From Nemertoderma westbladi (lineage: Eukaryota; Xenacoelomorpha; Nemertodermatida; Nemertodermatidae): DNA of 45,000 nt. Below, one piece after another: positions 21,201-31,690 of this stretch (within the stretch, counting starts at the first letter, position 1; the number at the start of each line of letters is the position of its first letter). Both the position numbers and the translations under genes were made by a program. The notes beneath the pieces are model-generated. The model saw nothing but the letters and a program-made list of their open reading frames with translations, was not told where the DNA came from and ran no database searches. Where the stretch lies: contig JAUCBJ010003667.1 in NCBI GenBank assembly GCA_032718475.1, positions 1-45,000 on the forward strand, read 5' to 3'.

Positions 21201-21716
21201 TTTCCCTTGTCTCTAAGAGTATGTACGTCGAAGTTAAATCTGGTGTCCGTTGGGGTGGAGTCTACAGTGAGAGTTTCCCTTGTCTCTAAGAGTATGTACC
21301 TCGAAGTTAAATCTGGTATCCGTTGGGGTGGAGTCTACAGTGAGAGTTTCCCTTGTCCCGAAGAGTATGTACGTCGAAGTTAAATCTGGTGTCCATTGGG
21401 GTGGAGTCTACAGTGAGAGTTTCCCTTGTCTCTAAGAGTATGTACGTCGAAGTTAAATCTTGTGTCCGTTGGGGTTGAGTCAACAGTGAGAGTTTCGCTT
21501 GTCTTGAAGAGTATGTACGTCGAAGTTAAATCTGGTGTCCGTTGGGGTGGAGTCTACAGTGAGAGTTTCCCTTGTCTCTAAGAGTATGTACGTCGAAGTT
21601 AAATCTGGTGTCCGTTGGGGTGGAGTCTACAGTGAGAGTTTCCCTTGTCTCTAAGAGTATGTACGTCGAAGTTAAATCTGGTCTCCGTGGGGGTGGCGTC
21701 TACAGTGAGAGTTTCC
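21201..21716. repeat. 73-bp satellite, right part of array
   Basis: Unit starts at 21269, 21342, 21415, 21488, 21561, 21634 and a truncated one at 21707, after a partial first unit that completes the one cut at 13484. Same unit as the left part, with scattered substitutions. Confidence 0.95.
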
Positions 21717-22375
21717 ATTATTGTCTCGTTGGTGTTAGACAAGGCGAGTCATTGTCCCATTGCTTTTCTCTTTTTTATTTATTATTGACTTTGGGCTGGA
21801 GTTGATCCGCGGAGGTGCACCTGGGATTGATCTTGGGACCTTTAAATTATTTATTCTTCTATACACGGACAAATAGTGTTGCTAAGCAACACAGATGTTG
21901 GCCTCCAAAATGCTCTGGACATTCTGGGTATTTATAGTTAATTCTTGAGAACTAAAGTTAAGTAAATCCAAGGTTATGGTCTTTACTCTTTCGTAAAGGC
22001 GTGCCTCTCCGTCGTAACGAACAGTGGTTCTTTAAGTGTAGCCTCCTGGAAGTAGTTTCATCCCACTTCACTCTTGCCCAGCAATCTCTTTCAGGCAAAG
22101 CCATTAAAGCTTTTTTCACTCACCTTAATATATCTCAGCCAGCAACCCGATTTATCATTTAAACTTACAGTAAGCTACATATGTTAAATTCTCTTATCCG
22201 TCCTATATTAATATACTCCTTTGGTTTTCATAATTCTTCTGCTATTAATCAGATCGTTTTAAAATTTCTTAAATTTATACTCGGCCTCAACACTACGACA
22301 CCCGATTTTATGGTGAAACTGGTTATTTTCGGCTTTCAATTTCCAGAAAACTATTTAGAGAAAACACATTAGAAG
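21717..22375 (+). pseudogene. LINE reverse transcriptase fragment, degenerate
   Basis: Read with frame changes, the plus strand shows GVRQGESLSHC, corresponding to the GVRQGCPLSP motif of non-LTR RTs. It then shows GLELIRGGAPGIDLG and ILLYTDK followed by a stop, where the YADD box should be (D present, the second D lost). Further on come NEQWFFKCSLLE, LSGKAIKAFF and a final open frame at 22181-22372 with RPILIYSFGFHNSS and FLKFILGLNTTTPDFMVKL, the usual thumb pattern (LYG..W......FLK.ILG....TP..MV). It is a dead 5'-truncated or broken copy, and it differs from the LINE fragment at 12560. Confidence 0.7.
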
Positions 22376-22808
22376 TGGTATCGGGTAACTTTTCATATTT
22401 CTTTTATATTCCCTGTATTGCATTGCAATGTACATTATTTTATACTCTACACTACGTGCATATCTTTACCGTACTGCTGACACTGGTTTACTGGTCTCTG
22501 TCTCTCTTTCATATATTTACTTTTTTGGGACATATAACAATAATGGCTCTAATTGAGCATGTTGTAGTATTAAACTGAAAGAAAAAACTATCTTAGAATA
22601 TTGTAAAAAAAATCCGAATTATATTGATTTACATCTCATAATATTGGTTGTGTTTTTTTGTATTTGATTTTGAAAAATATCTAAAGAAATTTTAATATTC
22701 AAAATCTGCAGATGAAGATTAATTGTCAAAACAAGAATGAGGGTTTGGCACTATTTTACTTTTTCCTATTTGTGCTCTGTGTAGCAAACTTATCTAATTT
22801 TATTTCAG
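22376..22808 (+). other. Presumed intron upstream of the ABC transporter exon
   Basis: AT-rich and without coding signal. It ends in a pyrimidine-rich tract and AG (ttatctaattttatttcag), read as a 3' splice site. The upstream exon(s) that should encode the first 60-100 residues of the transporter were not found in the window. Confidence 0.55.
22797..22808 (+). promoter_or_regulatory. 3' splice acceptor of the ABCC exon
   Basis: Polypyrimidine stretch followed by cag at 22806-22808. The exon then opens gaa ttg acc aaa gtg (E L T K V), in frame with the transporter and matching the family's pre-TMD1 sequence. Confidence 0.65.
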
Positions 22809-25800
22809 GAATTGACCAAAGTGAAGCCGAATCTTCTTTGGAGTTTGTTCTATACGATTTCACGAGAATACTTAGTAAGAGCGGTGGTTATGGCTCTTAC
22901 AATGGTAATCGCTGAAGTCTCTGCTTGCCTGCTATTGGGGAAATTGTTGGAGAGATTTCAGCCAGACAGTGATATGAGTTTGGGAAAAGCATTGTTGTAT
23001 ACCTTTCTACTTATGGTATGTTATGCAATCCGTTCAAGTGTGGGTCAAAATCTCATGTACCAAGCTATCCTTATAGAATTTAAAATAAGGATTGCATGCC
23101 AATGTTTGATATATGATAAGCTACTAGCCATGAATTTGACAACATTGAGTAGGATAACTATTGGTCGTGTTAATAATTTGATTTCGACTGATTGTGAGAC
23201 CATTTCTACAACCTTACAAAGAGGTGCGGCCCTAGTTATTAGTCCAATTTCTTTAACTATTATTATTGCTGTTATATACAACTACATTGGTGTTTCATGC
23301 TTCTTTGGAGTTTTGGCCATGGTCCTCGTTGTACCACTACAAGTTCTCATTGGCAAGTTTACTGCCAAATTAAGAGCAAAGGTATCGGAATCAACTGACT
23401 ACAGAATTAAGTTAACTAATGAAGTTATCATGGGAATGCGCATAATAAAGATGTATGCTTTAGAAAAAGCGTATTCTAGAATCATATCAGCTTCAAGGAA
23501 CAATGAAGTAAATAGACTGAAGAAATTATTGTATTGTCAAGGTATTCAAACTAAATTATTCGAAAGATTTATTTTAGTAATTGCATTTATATGTTTTGTT
23601 TCATACTCGAATTACTTTGGGTATGTTTTACAAGCGTCTGTCGTTTTCCCAGTCCTAGCAATGTTGTTTATGCTGAAAAACTTTATTTACTCGTGGGCTG
23701 TGATTGGTATCATACGTTGCATTACTTTTGCCGTAGCTGTAAAACGCATTGAGCATTTTCTTCTGACAGAAGTGCATTCACAAAACCTGGAATCAATAAA
23801 GGGCGGCGGTGAGGATACTTCATGTTTATTGGATAAAGCAGATTTGGAATCACATGTAGCGGCAGAGTCAGGCCTACAACAGGTACAGGTAGTGGAGAAA
23901 GAAGATCAATTTGTACTAAATATTAATAATGTTTATGTAAAAAGTAGTTTGTCAGAAGATGAAGGATCAGCAACCATCCTTGCAGATTTTAGTCTTAGTG
24001 TAGAGCAGCCAGGTGAATTAATTTGTGTAGTCGGAGAATTTGGTTCTGGTAAGTCATCTGTACTAAATGTGATACTTGGTGAATTACCTTTATACTCTGG
24101 AATTGTTAAGTATAATGGGAAACTGAGCTATACACCCCAACAAGGTTGGGTGTTCACTGGCACGATCAGAGAAAATATTCTATTTGGATCAGAGTATAGT
24201 GTGAAACGCTTTAAAAAAGTCATCGATGTGTGTGCTCTTGAAGATGACTTAAAGGCTTTTCCTAATGGAGATGAATCTCTAGTTGGTGAAAGGGGTCTTG
24301 CATTATCAGGGGGACAAAAAGCTAGAATTTCCCTGGCCAGGGCAGTATATGTTGAAGCCGATATATATCTGCTGGACGATCCATTAGTCAGCTGTCGATG
24401 TACATGTAGCTACTCATTTGTTTGAACATTGCATCCAAAAATTTCTAAGTGATAAAACTGTTATCCTAGTGACACATCAAGTACAATTTACGAAGCATGC
24501 ATCTCGTGTTATTGTCCTTAGCAAAGGGAAAACGATAGCTAGTGGAAAATATGATGATGTGGTTTCCCAGCTTGAATCCAATGGCATCAACTTTCTATTA
24601 ATTGATCCAAATTCTCAAACACAGAATGACACGGGTACTGTGGATACTGTTGTATCAGTAACAAATAATGAGATACATAAAGATGAAATACCTGAGACTC
24701 AAACTAAAGTTCAAAAATCCCCAACTTTTTATGGATATTACTTATATTACCTGAGAGCAACTAATATAAAGATATTGATATCTGCATTACTCATGACTTT
24801 TATTGGTGAGATCATGGCAATTTTTTGTGACCTGTGGTTGGCGCAATGGTCTATCTATAGTCTGAACAATAGAGGGATGGAAAATATAAGTTATTACAAT
24901 TTTTCACAGATTACATTTAATAATACAGAAGTTCAATCAGAAGAAAACTCCAGAATGTTTGAAATAATCATTTCCAAATTTTTAGATTTGGAAGTCAACA
25001 ACCACACAATTATTGGTGTGTATGGCTGTCTAATAATACTAACACTATTACTTAGTGCATTAGGTGCTTGTATTTTGTTGAAAAGTATTCTTCATGCTGG
25101 TTATCGTCTGCACAATGATATGTTTAATCGAGTCCTCAAAGCCAAATGTTATTTTTTTGATACAAACAGTGTTGGTGATATTTTAAATAAATTCTCCAAG
25201 GATATTTGTATTATAGACAGCATGCTGTTAGACAGATTGAATGATATGGTGAATCATAGTGTCAGAATTATTTGTATGGTCGCCTTTGTTATGGTAATGA
25301 ATTTCTGGATGGTAATTGCCGTTGTTCCATTATTTATAATAATGCTAATTGTTAGAGTGTATTACATACGGACATCGAAACAAGTAAAAAAACTAGAAGG
25401 TTCTTTTAGAACTCCAATTTATCATCACATATCTGTATCTTTGGAAGGGTTGGCAGTTATCCGGGCATTTGGTGCGAATTCTCGATTTCAAGAGGAATTT
25501 TTTAGAAACGTTGACTCACATCTGCGAGTGGTGATTGTTTACAATGGATTAACTTCATGGTTTGGTTTTTTCAATAGTTTTCTATGTGTTTTCTTCACTA
25601 CACTTTTAGCATTGTCTGCTGTACTAGCATCTAATATTGATGCAGGAGCTTTAGGTTTATCATTGACTTATGCAGCTACACTTTCATTCGCATTTCAATA
25701 TATGCTAAAACTCTCAACAGAAATTGAAGAGTTAATGACCTCTGTAGGGAGAGTTTATAGTTATACAAAATTGGATCAAGAACGAAATACATTCAGCCAT

Positions 25801-26682
25801 ATAAATGATGCTAGAAATCGGATTTCAAATAATCCTTCAATTGAATTCAAAAATGTAAATCTATTTTATGACAGTAATCTTCCATCAGTTTTAACTGATG
25901 TTTCTTTTCATGTTAAACCTAAAGAAAAAATAGGGATTGTTGGTCGCACTGGTGCTGGAAAGAGTTCCCTTGTAGCTGCACTTTATCAACTGACTGATAC
26001 GACTGGTACTATTTTAGTTGGAGGATGTAATACTGCCGATTTGCAATTACAGGATTTACGCAAATCCATGTCAATAATTCCACAGGATCCAGTGTTGTTT
26101 TCTGGTACATTACGCTACAATCTAGATCCATTTACTGAATATTTAGATTCCCAAATTTGGAGTGCCCTGAGAAACTGTAAATTGTATGACCTTGTGAAAG
26201 AACGATCCAATAGTCAACTACCTGCGAAAACTGATGGTTCCTCTGATGACATTCAGAATTCCCATCAAAATGATGTCAAATTAACACTGCCTGTAAAAGT
26301 ACCTTGTGAAGAAGATGATGATTACAATGGACTGCAGTCAAAAGTTGATGAATATGGTTCTAATTACAGTGTCGGTGAGAGGCAGCTCATTTGCCTTGCC
26401 AGGGCGCTTTTAAGGAACAATAAAATTATTGTTGTGGATGAAGCTACTGCCAATGTAGACGCCACTACTGATGGGATTATCCAAGAGACCATTCGAGATA
26501 AGTTCTCAGATTGCACTATACTTACAATCGCTCATCGTCTAAACACAATTATAGACTCGGATAAGATATTAGTGATGGATGATGGCCATTTAGTGGAGTT
26601 TGACGAACCTTCCAAGCTACTGGCTGATGAGAATACCCGCTTCAGTTCAATGTATAGAGCTACTCATTCAATTGTTATGTAA
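22809..26682 (+). pseudogene. ABCC4-like: ABCC/MRP4-like multidrug-resistance ABC transporter, one-base frameshift at NBD1
   Basis: Full-length C-subfamily ABC exporter core in one exon. TMD1 starts near the exon start. NBD1 has Walker A GEFGSGKSS (about residue 407), the Q-loop region TPQQGWVFTGTIRENI, signature LSGGQKARISLARA (about 497) and Walker B IYLLDDPL. One extra base near 24387 then shifts the frame, and a stop follows at 24423. The second frame (from 24418) resumes with LFEHCIQKFLSDK and the H-loop VTHQV. TMD2 follows, then NBD2: GRTGAGKSS, IIPQDPVLFSGTL, YSVGERQLICLARALL, IIVVDEATANVDATTD and TIAHRLNTI, ending TAA at 26682. It would pump organic anions, drugs or conjugates out of the cell. 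A mid-exon single lesion in an otherwise clean gene means either a very young pseudogene or a sequence error. The first residues lie in unseen upstream exons. The ATG-less start in the exon is not a true start. Confidence 0.88.
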
Positions 26683-27225
26683 TGAATAGTATGCCATTAT
26701 TGCATACGATACTACTTTAGATGAGATAACCTAGTTACATGTAATCATGTAGGAGGGGCCTAATGTTGATTTATGTTATATATCATTATTATTACATACT
26801 ATTAATTTGATTAGATACCGATATGTTAAATAGCATAAAATGTTGAGCGTGTTCTTTCCTATACTAAAATTTAGTATTAAATAATTGAATGTAGACACTC
26901 CCAACTCTAATTTTTCTAATTTTGACATTCTGAAAATTATTGTAAAAATTATTAACAAAAATCGTTATGTTTCTGGAATGTCAATAACTGACCTTCACAT
27001 TTCTTATTGCCAGATGGTTCTCATAAAACAAAATCATATTGATCAGTTCTACAATTGGAGTGACCCATGATGCTGGGTTTTGGCATTAAACTATTGCCGA
27101 TGGTGTACACTGCCAATTGATTGATTAATTCAGCTTTTCATTCTATGCCATGAAAAATTATCTAATGGCAAGAGCCTAGAGTCCCATTAGATTATCATAT
27201 TATGAAAAATGATAACATCCTGGAG
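26683..27225. other. Transporter 3' UTR and intergenic DNA
   Basis: AT-rich, with only short chance ORFs on both strands. Nothing else seen before the LTR begins. Confidence 0.5.
26876..26881 (+). terminator. Candidate polyadenylation signal ATTAAA
   Basis: The commonest variant hexamer, 194 bp after the transporter stop, in AT-rich DNA. No other strong candidate is closer. Confidence 0.3.
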
Positions 27226-27834
27226 TGTGATGGGAGCAGAGGATCCCGACCGGTTAATTTTAGTTACGCGTCAGCATCACCGTGTGAATGGAAAAGAGTT
27301 TGTTGTTGTTCCAATATTGTTGATAAAGTCCAAATATAATACACGATATAGAGTATGATAGCACAGTTTAGTATATGAAGATAATATTGTTATGTACCGG
27401 TAAATTGACACACTGTATGATTGGTGACGGAGGTGACGGTACTAAAGTGTCACCGTACTGTCCTAAGTGACTGAGATAACTGAATAGGATACAAACACTG
27501 ACCGGTAATATATTGATTATCTACTCTACTTGTGGCCTTGTTACTTAGCGGATGCATTTTCCTTGTCCCCCATTGGCCAATAACCTAATTCTCGGCTCCC
27601 ACCTCTGTGGGAGTGTCCCCCCCCCCCCCCCCCCCCCACTGCTGTCACGTTCCCTATCCAAGAGGTTTGACCTATAACCTCTTTTGTGTGTGGCTCTTTG
27701 GGGCCGTGTGTTGTCCCCATTTTATTGGGGGTGATACGAGGTTGATTGTAATCAACCGCGTACTCCCCAATATTGCTTAAAATGCCACTTCCCAACTTTA
27801 TGGGGTTGGTGGAGCGGAATTGAATCCGCTCACA
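27226..27834 (-). repeat. LTR (3' LTR of the exonuclease-gag element)
   Basis: About 609 bp from TGTGATGGG to CGCTCACA. It is related along its length to the solo LTR at 412-956, more similar at both ends. Read on the minus strand it begins TGTGAGCGGATTC and is preceded directly by a G-rich polypurine tract, so it is the 3' LTR of a minus-strand element extending to higher coordinates. The flanks tggag and ctccc are not a duplication, as expected when the other LTR is elsewhere. It contains a 21-base poly-C run at 27617-27637. Confidence 0.8.
27617..27637. repeat. Poly-C tract (21) inside the LTR
   Basis: Twenty-one consecutive C, absent from the related solo LTR at 412-956. Confidence 0.95.
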
Positions 27835-27846
27835 CTCCCCCCCCCC
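27835..27846 (-). promoter_or_regulatory. Polypurine tract of the exonuclease-gag element
   Basis: Reads ggggggggggag on the minus strand directly before the LTR's TGTGAGCGG. Position and composition fit the plus-strand primer of an LTR retroelement. Confidence 0.7.
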
Positions 27847-27875
27847 ATGCTATCTTCCCGGTGAGAAGATAGCAT
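27847..27875. repeat. Hairpin next to the polypurine tract
   Basis: ATGCTATCTT (27847-27856) pairs perfectly with AAGATAGCAT (27866-27875) around a 9-base loop. Confidence 0.8.
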
Positions 27876-28622
27876 CACCAACGAGTGCGCTTCAATTATG
27901 CTGGAAGCCGATCTCCTATTGGGTGTGAGGTGGAGTTCTCTTTCTTGGAGCCGGCTTTCCAGGCCGCTCCCTATGGGTATGATATTGCTACCCTCTCTTG
28001 GTGCAACTTCACCTATGTCGCACCAAGACATCTGGCGTCTCGGGTCGAGACAATTGTGGATTTCTCTCACACAATTTTATCTCCCCACTACTCTCTCCAC
28101 TCTAACTCCGCTCTGACTGACTCTAACTTCTCCACTCTCACCCTGATTCTCCTCTACTTTTCTTCTACCTTCACTCTAACTGTCGGACCACCTGTCCCTC
28201 ACTCTGCCTCTTACTCCTCCCCCCCCCCCCCCCCCACCACGCTTGAATTGCACTCGCCTTCTCTCCACGCGTTCTATACTCGTCTACTATTAACCCATTC
28301 ACTCCTGACGAGCCTCACCCTCCCCTTCTGTGCCGTCGCACTTAAGAAGTGTGAAGTCGTCTAATGCCTCGTCCTGTCATAGTCAATTGGTCCCCAGTCC
28401 TAGTAGCTAATTGGAAAAGGTTATATGACTATAGTACTTACTTTGATTATATTTGCTATATGACTATATACTAATATGATTATTACATACGTACATACTA
28501 ATTGCACTTTTAATTAAATTTGCACTTAGGATAGGAGTTCGTATTACTTCACATGTGGTGCCTTCCAGGCATCCCCACATCTCCCCCTCTAAGTTCTAGT
28601 ACGCTCCTCCTGACTTTGGGAA
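27876..28622. other. Pyrimidine-rich 3' non-coding part of the element
   Basis: About 750 bp without convincing coding signal on the minus strand. The plus strand has an open frame (27885-28364) created by a run of CT-rich sequence (28090-28330), including a 17-base poly-C tract at 28219-28235; it is judged a composition artefact. The last 250 bp are AT-rich. Confidence 0.5.
28219..28235. repeat. Poly-C tract (17)
   Basis: Seventeen consecutive C within a CT-rich stretch. Confidence 0.95.
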
Positions 28623-29084
28623 TCATCTCAGTTCCTTCCCTCTGTCGTCCTCCTCCCTCGGTCGCTTCCTGGTCGTTGCCGCTCCCTTGTTCTTATCCCC
28701 TTTAAGGTTCCTGATCCTTGCCGTCACCTCTCTGCTGATTCCCGTCGTGGACTCCTTGGGCGCTGGTGTGATTAGCTCCCGGTATCGCTTCGCAGGTGGC
28801 CCCTCCGAATGGCCCTGTTGTTTCCCCCTAGTGGCGTCCCATAGGATCACCTTCATAGCCCGCGGCACATGCTCCGCCAAGAAATCTCTGAACTCTCCCC
28901 AGTTCTGTGGCGTCCACCTGTCTAAATACCTCTGTGTATTTATCACTCCGGCATACGACGCCGCCGTGGACACTTCCTGATAAGTAAATGGAAGTCTACG
29001 TTTAATGATTTCCAGGTGAGCCTCCTGGTTGATATTAAAGAAGCCCCACCGGAATTCATGGGCCTTCATCCGCTGCTGCGTCAT
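28623..29084 (-). CDS. Second ORF of the exonuclease-gag element, basic tail
   Basis: 153 codons from ATG 29084. That ATG overlaps the stop of the zinc-knuckle frame as ATGA, so it is reached by reinitiation or a minus-one shift. The first 90 residues are helical and aromatic-rich (FRWGFFNINQEAHLEIIKRR, YLDRWTPQNWGEFRDFLAEH). The C-terminus is strongly basic with KRPREEDDRGKELR, a possible nuclear localisation signal or nucleic-acid-binding tail. No family was recognised. It may be the C-terminal part of the gag-like protein or a separate accessory protein. It is intact in this copy. Confidence 0.55.
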   Translation of the reverse strand: MTQQRMKAHEFRWGFFNINQEAHLEIIKRRLPFTYQEVSTAASYAGVINTQRYLDRWTPQNWGEFRDFLAEHVPRAMKVILWDATRGKQQGHSEGPPAKRYRELITPAPKESTTGISREVTARIRNLKGDKNKGAATTRKRPREEDDRGKELR

Positions 29085-31175
29085 GGTGCCGACATCGGCC
29101 CATCCTCGAAGATCCTAAACTTCTCCTCGTCGTCCATCCAGTCGCACTGGCATCTGTAGTGCCCCTGGAAGTTGCACTTAGAACACCGGTTGTGCAACCG
29201 CTGACACGCCCCCATCCTATGACTCGACTCGCGGCAGTAGAGGCAACTCGTCCCTTTCTGGAATCGGTACAGGCAGCTCCTTTCCTGGTGAGTTTGCCTC
29301 CTGCAGTAATCGCAGCCGAGTACCAATGCCTCCCGCCCCACGTCGTCTTTCGTCCCAAGCGATCTCCTCGGTCTATGGAGTCGCTGGTAAGCGAACTACT
29401 GGACGTTAGCGTCCCTGTCCACGTCTATCTCCTCGCCTTGCCTGGGCATTGTCTCTCCGAATACTACCCGTGGTGCCGTTCCCGGTTGCTCGCCCAACCT
29501 GATGGTGCTCCCCGCGAAATCCATCGCCGGCTCCTCATGCACCCAGGCCCGCTTGCCGGGTCTATTCCAGAAGGCTCTCGCCCCGCTGGCCATCACCACT
29601 CTCCCGCCAACCCAGTCCGTGTCTGAGTGGCTGATTCTCCCGATGGGCGGTATCTCTCCGAACTCGTCGTCATCCTCGTCCTCCTGTGGGAGTGGCTCCA
29701 AACCCGGTATCCCGGTGGATCCACTGTGTCCCTTCCCACCTTGGCTCTCGCCCGTGACTCTCCATCCTTCCAGTTCCCCTGGCCTTCTCTCCGCGAAATC
29801 GCCCTCAGCACCCGCTGTCGTCTGCAATCCCGATGTCGACTGTTTCGGTGATCCTACCGTCCACCCCAATTCTCGCCCTAGAGACTCGCCCGAACTCCCT
29901 GATGTCCAGTGTAGATCGTCTAAGGCCGCCTGTTCCTCGAACCCGTTACCCTCTCCTTTAGCTTCCGCCTCCCTTTCTTCTGCCTCCCTCCTTTCTCGTC
30001 TAACGATTTCTTCGAATCGCTTCGCCTCTCGTCTATCCGCCTCTAGCTGCTCCCACCTCTGATATGGCGTATCCACCTCCCTGTCTACTAGATATCGGCA
30101 GTTATAATATACCGACTCGCCCTTCAGCCCCGGGTGGTCTACCAGACCCTCGAAAGAACCTTTGAAGGCTCTTCTGTAGTTCAGGGGTGACCCCGATAGC
30201 AGGAATGCCGTTGGTTCTCTCTCGACAACCACGGCCATGAATAGGTTTAGCAAACCTATCATTATCCATTCCTCCTGCAGGATATATCGCTTCTGATATA
30301 TCTTTATCGCTCCTCTCCGGAATTGATACACCTCTTGCTTCCCCGGTCTCGCTCCCCACTTGAGCGAGTTCGCCAACTCCGCTCCGTACTCCTCCCTGAA
30401 TTTACCCCAGTCCATTGGCTTGTGGCATACGAGCCCCATTAGCTGGCCCATCGCCACCGCTCCACAATGGCCCGCATTCTCTACTAGTCCCAACCCGTCT
30501 GGCGCTGTCATAGCCATGTAGACCGTTTGCATATCCAGGAGGTTGGGGGTCTCCGGACCTATGATCGTTGGGGGTCTCCGGACCTATGATCCTCTACGCA
30601 TCGTCGCGGATCGCCGATCCCACCTTTATCGTCGACTTCTCTCTTACTAGGCTCTGCACTGCCTTTGGCAACCGGTTTAACTTTGGCCCGTTCTTCTTCC
30701 CATACATTCCCAGGTCGAACAGGAATATATCCCCATTTGGCGCGGCCAAATGCAGGAGTATGGTTCTGGCCGATCCCGCCGACCCTCTTCTCGAACCTTC
30801 CTCATCTTCCACGGTCCCCTCATCGTCTAGGACCATGTATCCTCCCCTGCTGACGGACTCTACGAACCTCTTCCAGTCCTTTCTCGGTGGTTCCTTTGGA
30901 TACTTCGGTATCCCGAACTTCGCCTCGTCTCCCTTTACCACGTAGTGGAAATGCTTGAAGATCGCGTTGTCTAGCGATGGTGTCCCGTAGGTCCCGACCA
31001 GCTGCTGTTCGTGCACCTCCCTGAAATGGTCCTGCAGCGCTCGTGCCTTGTGACCCTTCTTTGACCGCTCATAGTATCCCCTCGTCTTCTCTTCTGGATG
31101 CCTTTCGGTGAAATCCATCAATATCTCCTTTCCTCCCAACTCCGCCTTTCTCTTTCTAACAAGTTTCTCCACCAT
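29081..31175 (-). pseudogene. Gag-like protein with DEDD exonuclease-like domain and three CCHC knuckles
   Basis: Three open pieces belong to one gene. Piece 1 (to 30594) has a basic start MVEKLVRKRKAELGGK at ATG 31175. It then carries signs of a DEDD 3'-5' exonuclease fold: YMVLDDEGT (DxE), TILLHLAAPNGDIFLFDL, and STIKVGSAIRDDA with its Asp. A TAG and a 25-bp tandem duplication (30542-30591) separate it from piece 2 (30532-29396), which resumes IIGPETPNLLDMQT (third Asp), then GAVAMGQLMGLV. A charged coiled coil (REAKRFEEIVRRERREAEER) and an acidic linker follow. After a second TAG at 29396 the same frame gives three perfect CX2CX4HX4C knuckles at 29300-29130 (CDYCRRQTHQERSC, CLYCRESSHRMGAC, CSKCNFQGHYRCQC). 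The fourth catalytic acid of the DEDD set was not found. The exonuclease call is by motif only; gag-like is from the knuckles and LTR context. Confidence 0.55.
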
Positions 31176-31690
31176 TTCGAACTCTCCCGATCGCTCACCT
31201 ATAAGGTGGGGCCTTGCCAAGGCACAATATAAGTGAGTGATGTAGTTAGGATGGTCTGTACGGTCCGATAATGGCCTATCTCTCTCTGAATGCTAGGTTA
31301 TTGCCTAATTTTCCTACTTCTATTTTCTAAAAGTACCAAATTTACTAAATTCCCTAATTTTGTCAGTTACTTTAATTGTGTTCTGGAATATCTTGCCTAC
31401 TGTTACCATAATTTATTTAATTTTATTTTTAATATTTATTTTAATCCTACAACTGTGCTATCAGTATCTACTAATGGATTATTTCTTCTTTTAATCCATA
31501 TTCTGGCCTACTCTATGGGCTTGTGCAGTACAGTAGTATGTCTCGTGTGGCCTACACGATCTGTCCTGCTGTACCCACGTGCCCCCCTCTCGCTACTCAC
31601 TACTAACTCTACTAACTTTCTAACTAATTTCTACTAACTCTTACTATATACTACATACCCTCCTACCACTAACTCTTACTACTAACGGTA
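31176..31690. other. 5' flank of the exonuclease-gag gene, then simple repeat
   Basis: On the minus strand ttatag|gtgagcg at about 31193-31205 looks like a 5' splice donor just before the gene. The rest is AT-rich. 31590-31730 is degenerate (ctaact)n-type repeat that abuts the truncated BEL-2. No second copy of the LTR is seen here, so the element's 5' LTR is missing. Confidence 0.45.

Noticed and set aside
22712-22915. ORF with a signal-peptide-like start before the transporter
   Set aside because: It runs through the inferred intron and splice acceptor and then reads the transporter exon out of frame.
27885-28364. 159-codon plus-strand ORF
   Set aside because: Produced by a CT-rich stretch and a poly-C run; lies in the 3' non-coding part of a minus-strand element.
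29502-30062. 186-codon plus-strand ORF opposite the exonuclease-gag gene
   Set aside because: Antisense shadow of the coiled-coil and acidic coding region; serine/proline-rich composition reflects the opposite strand.
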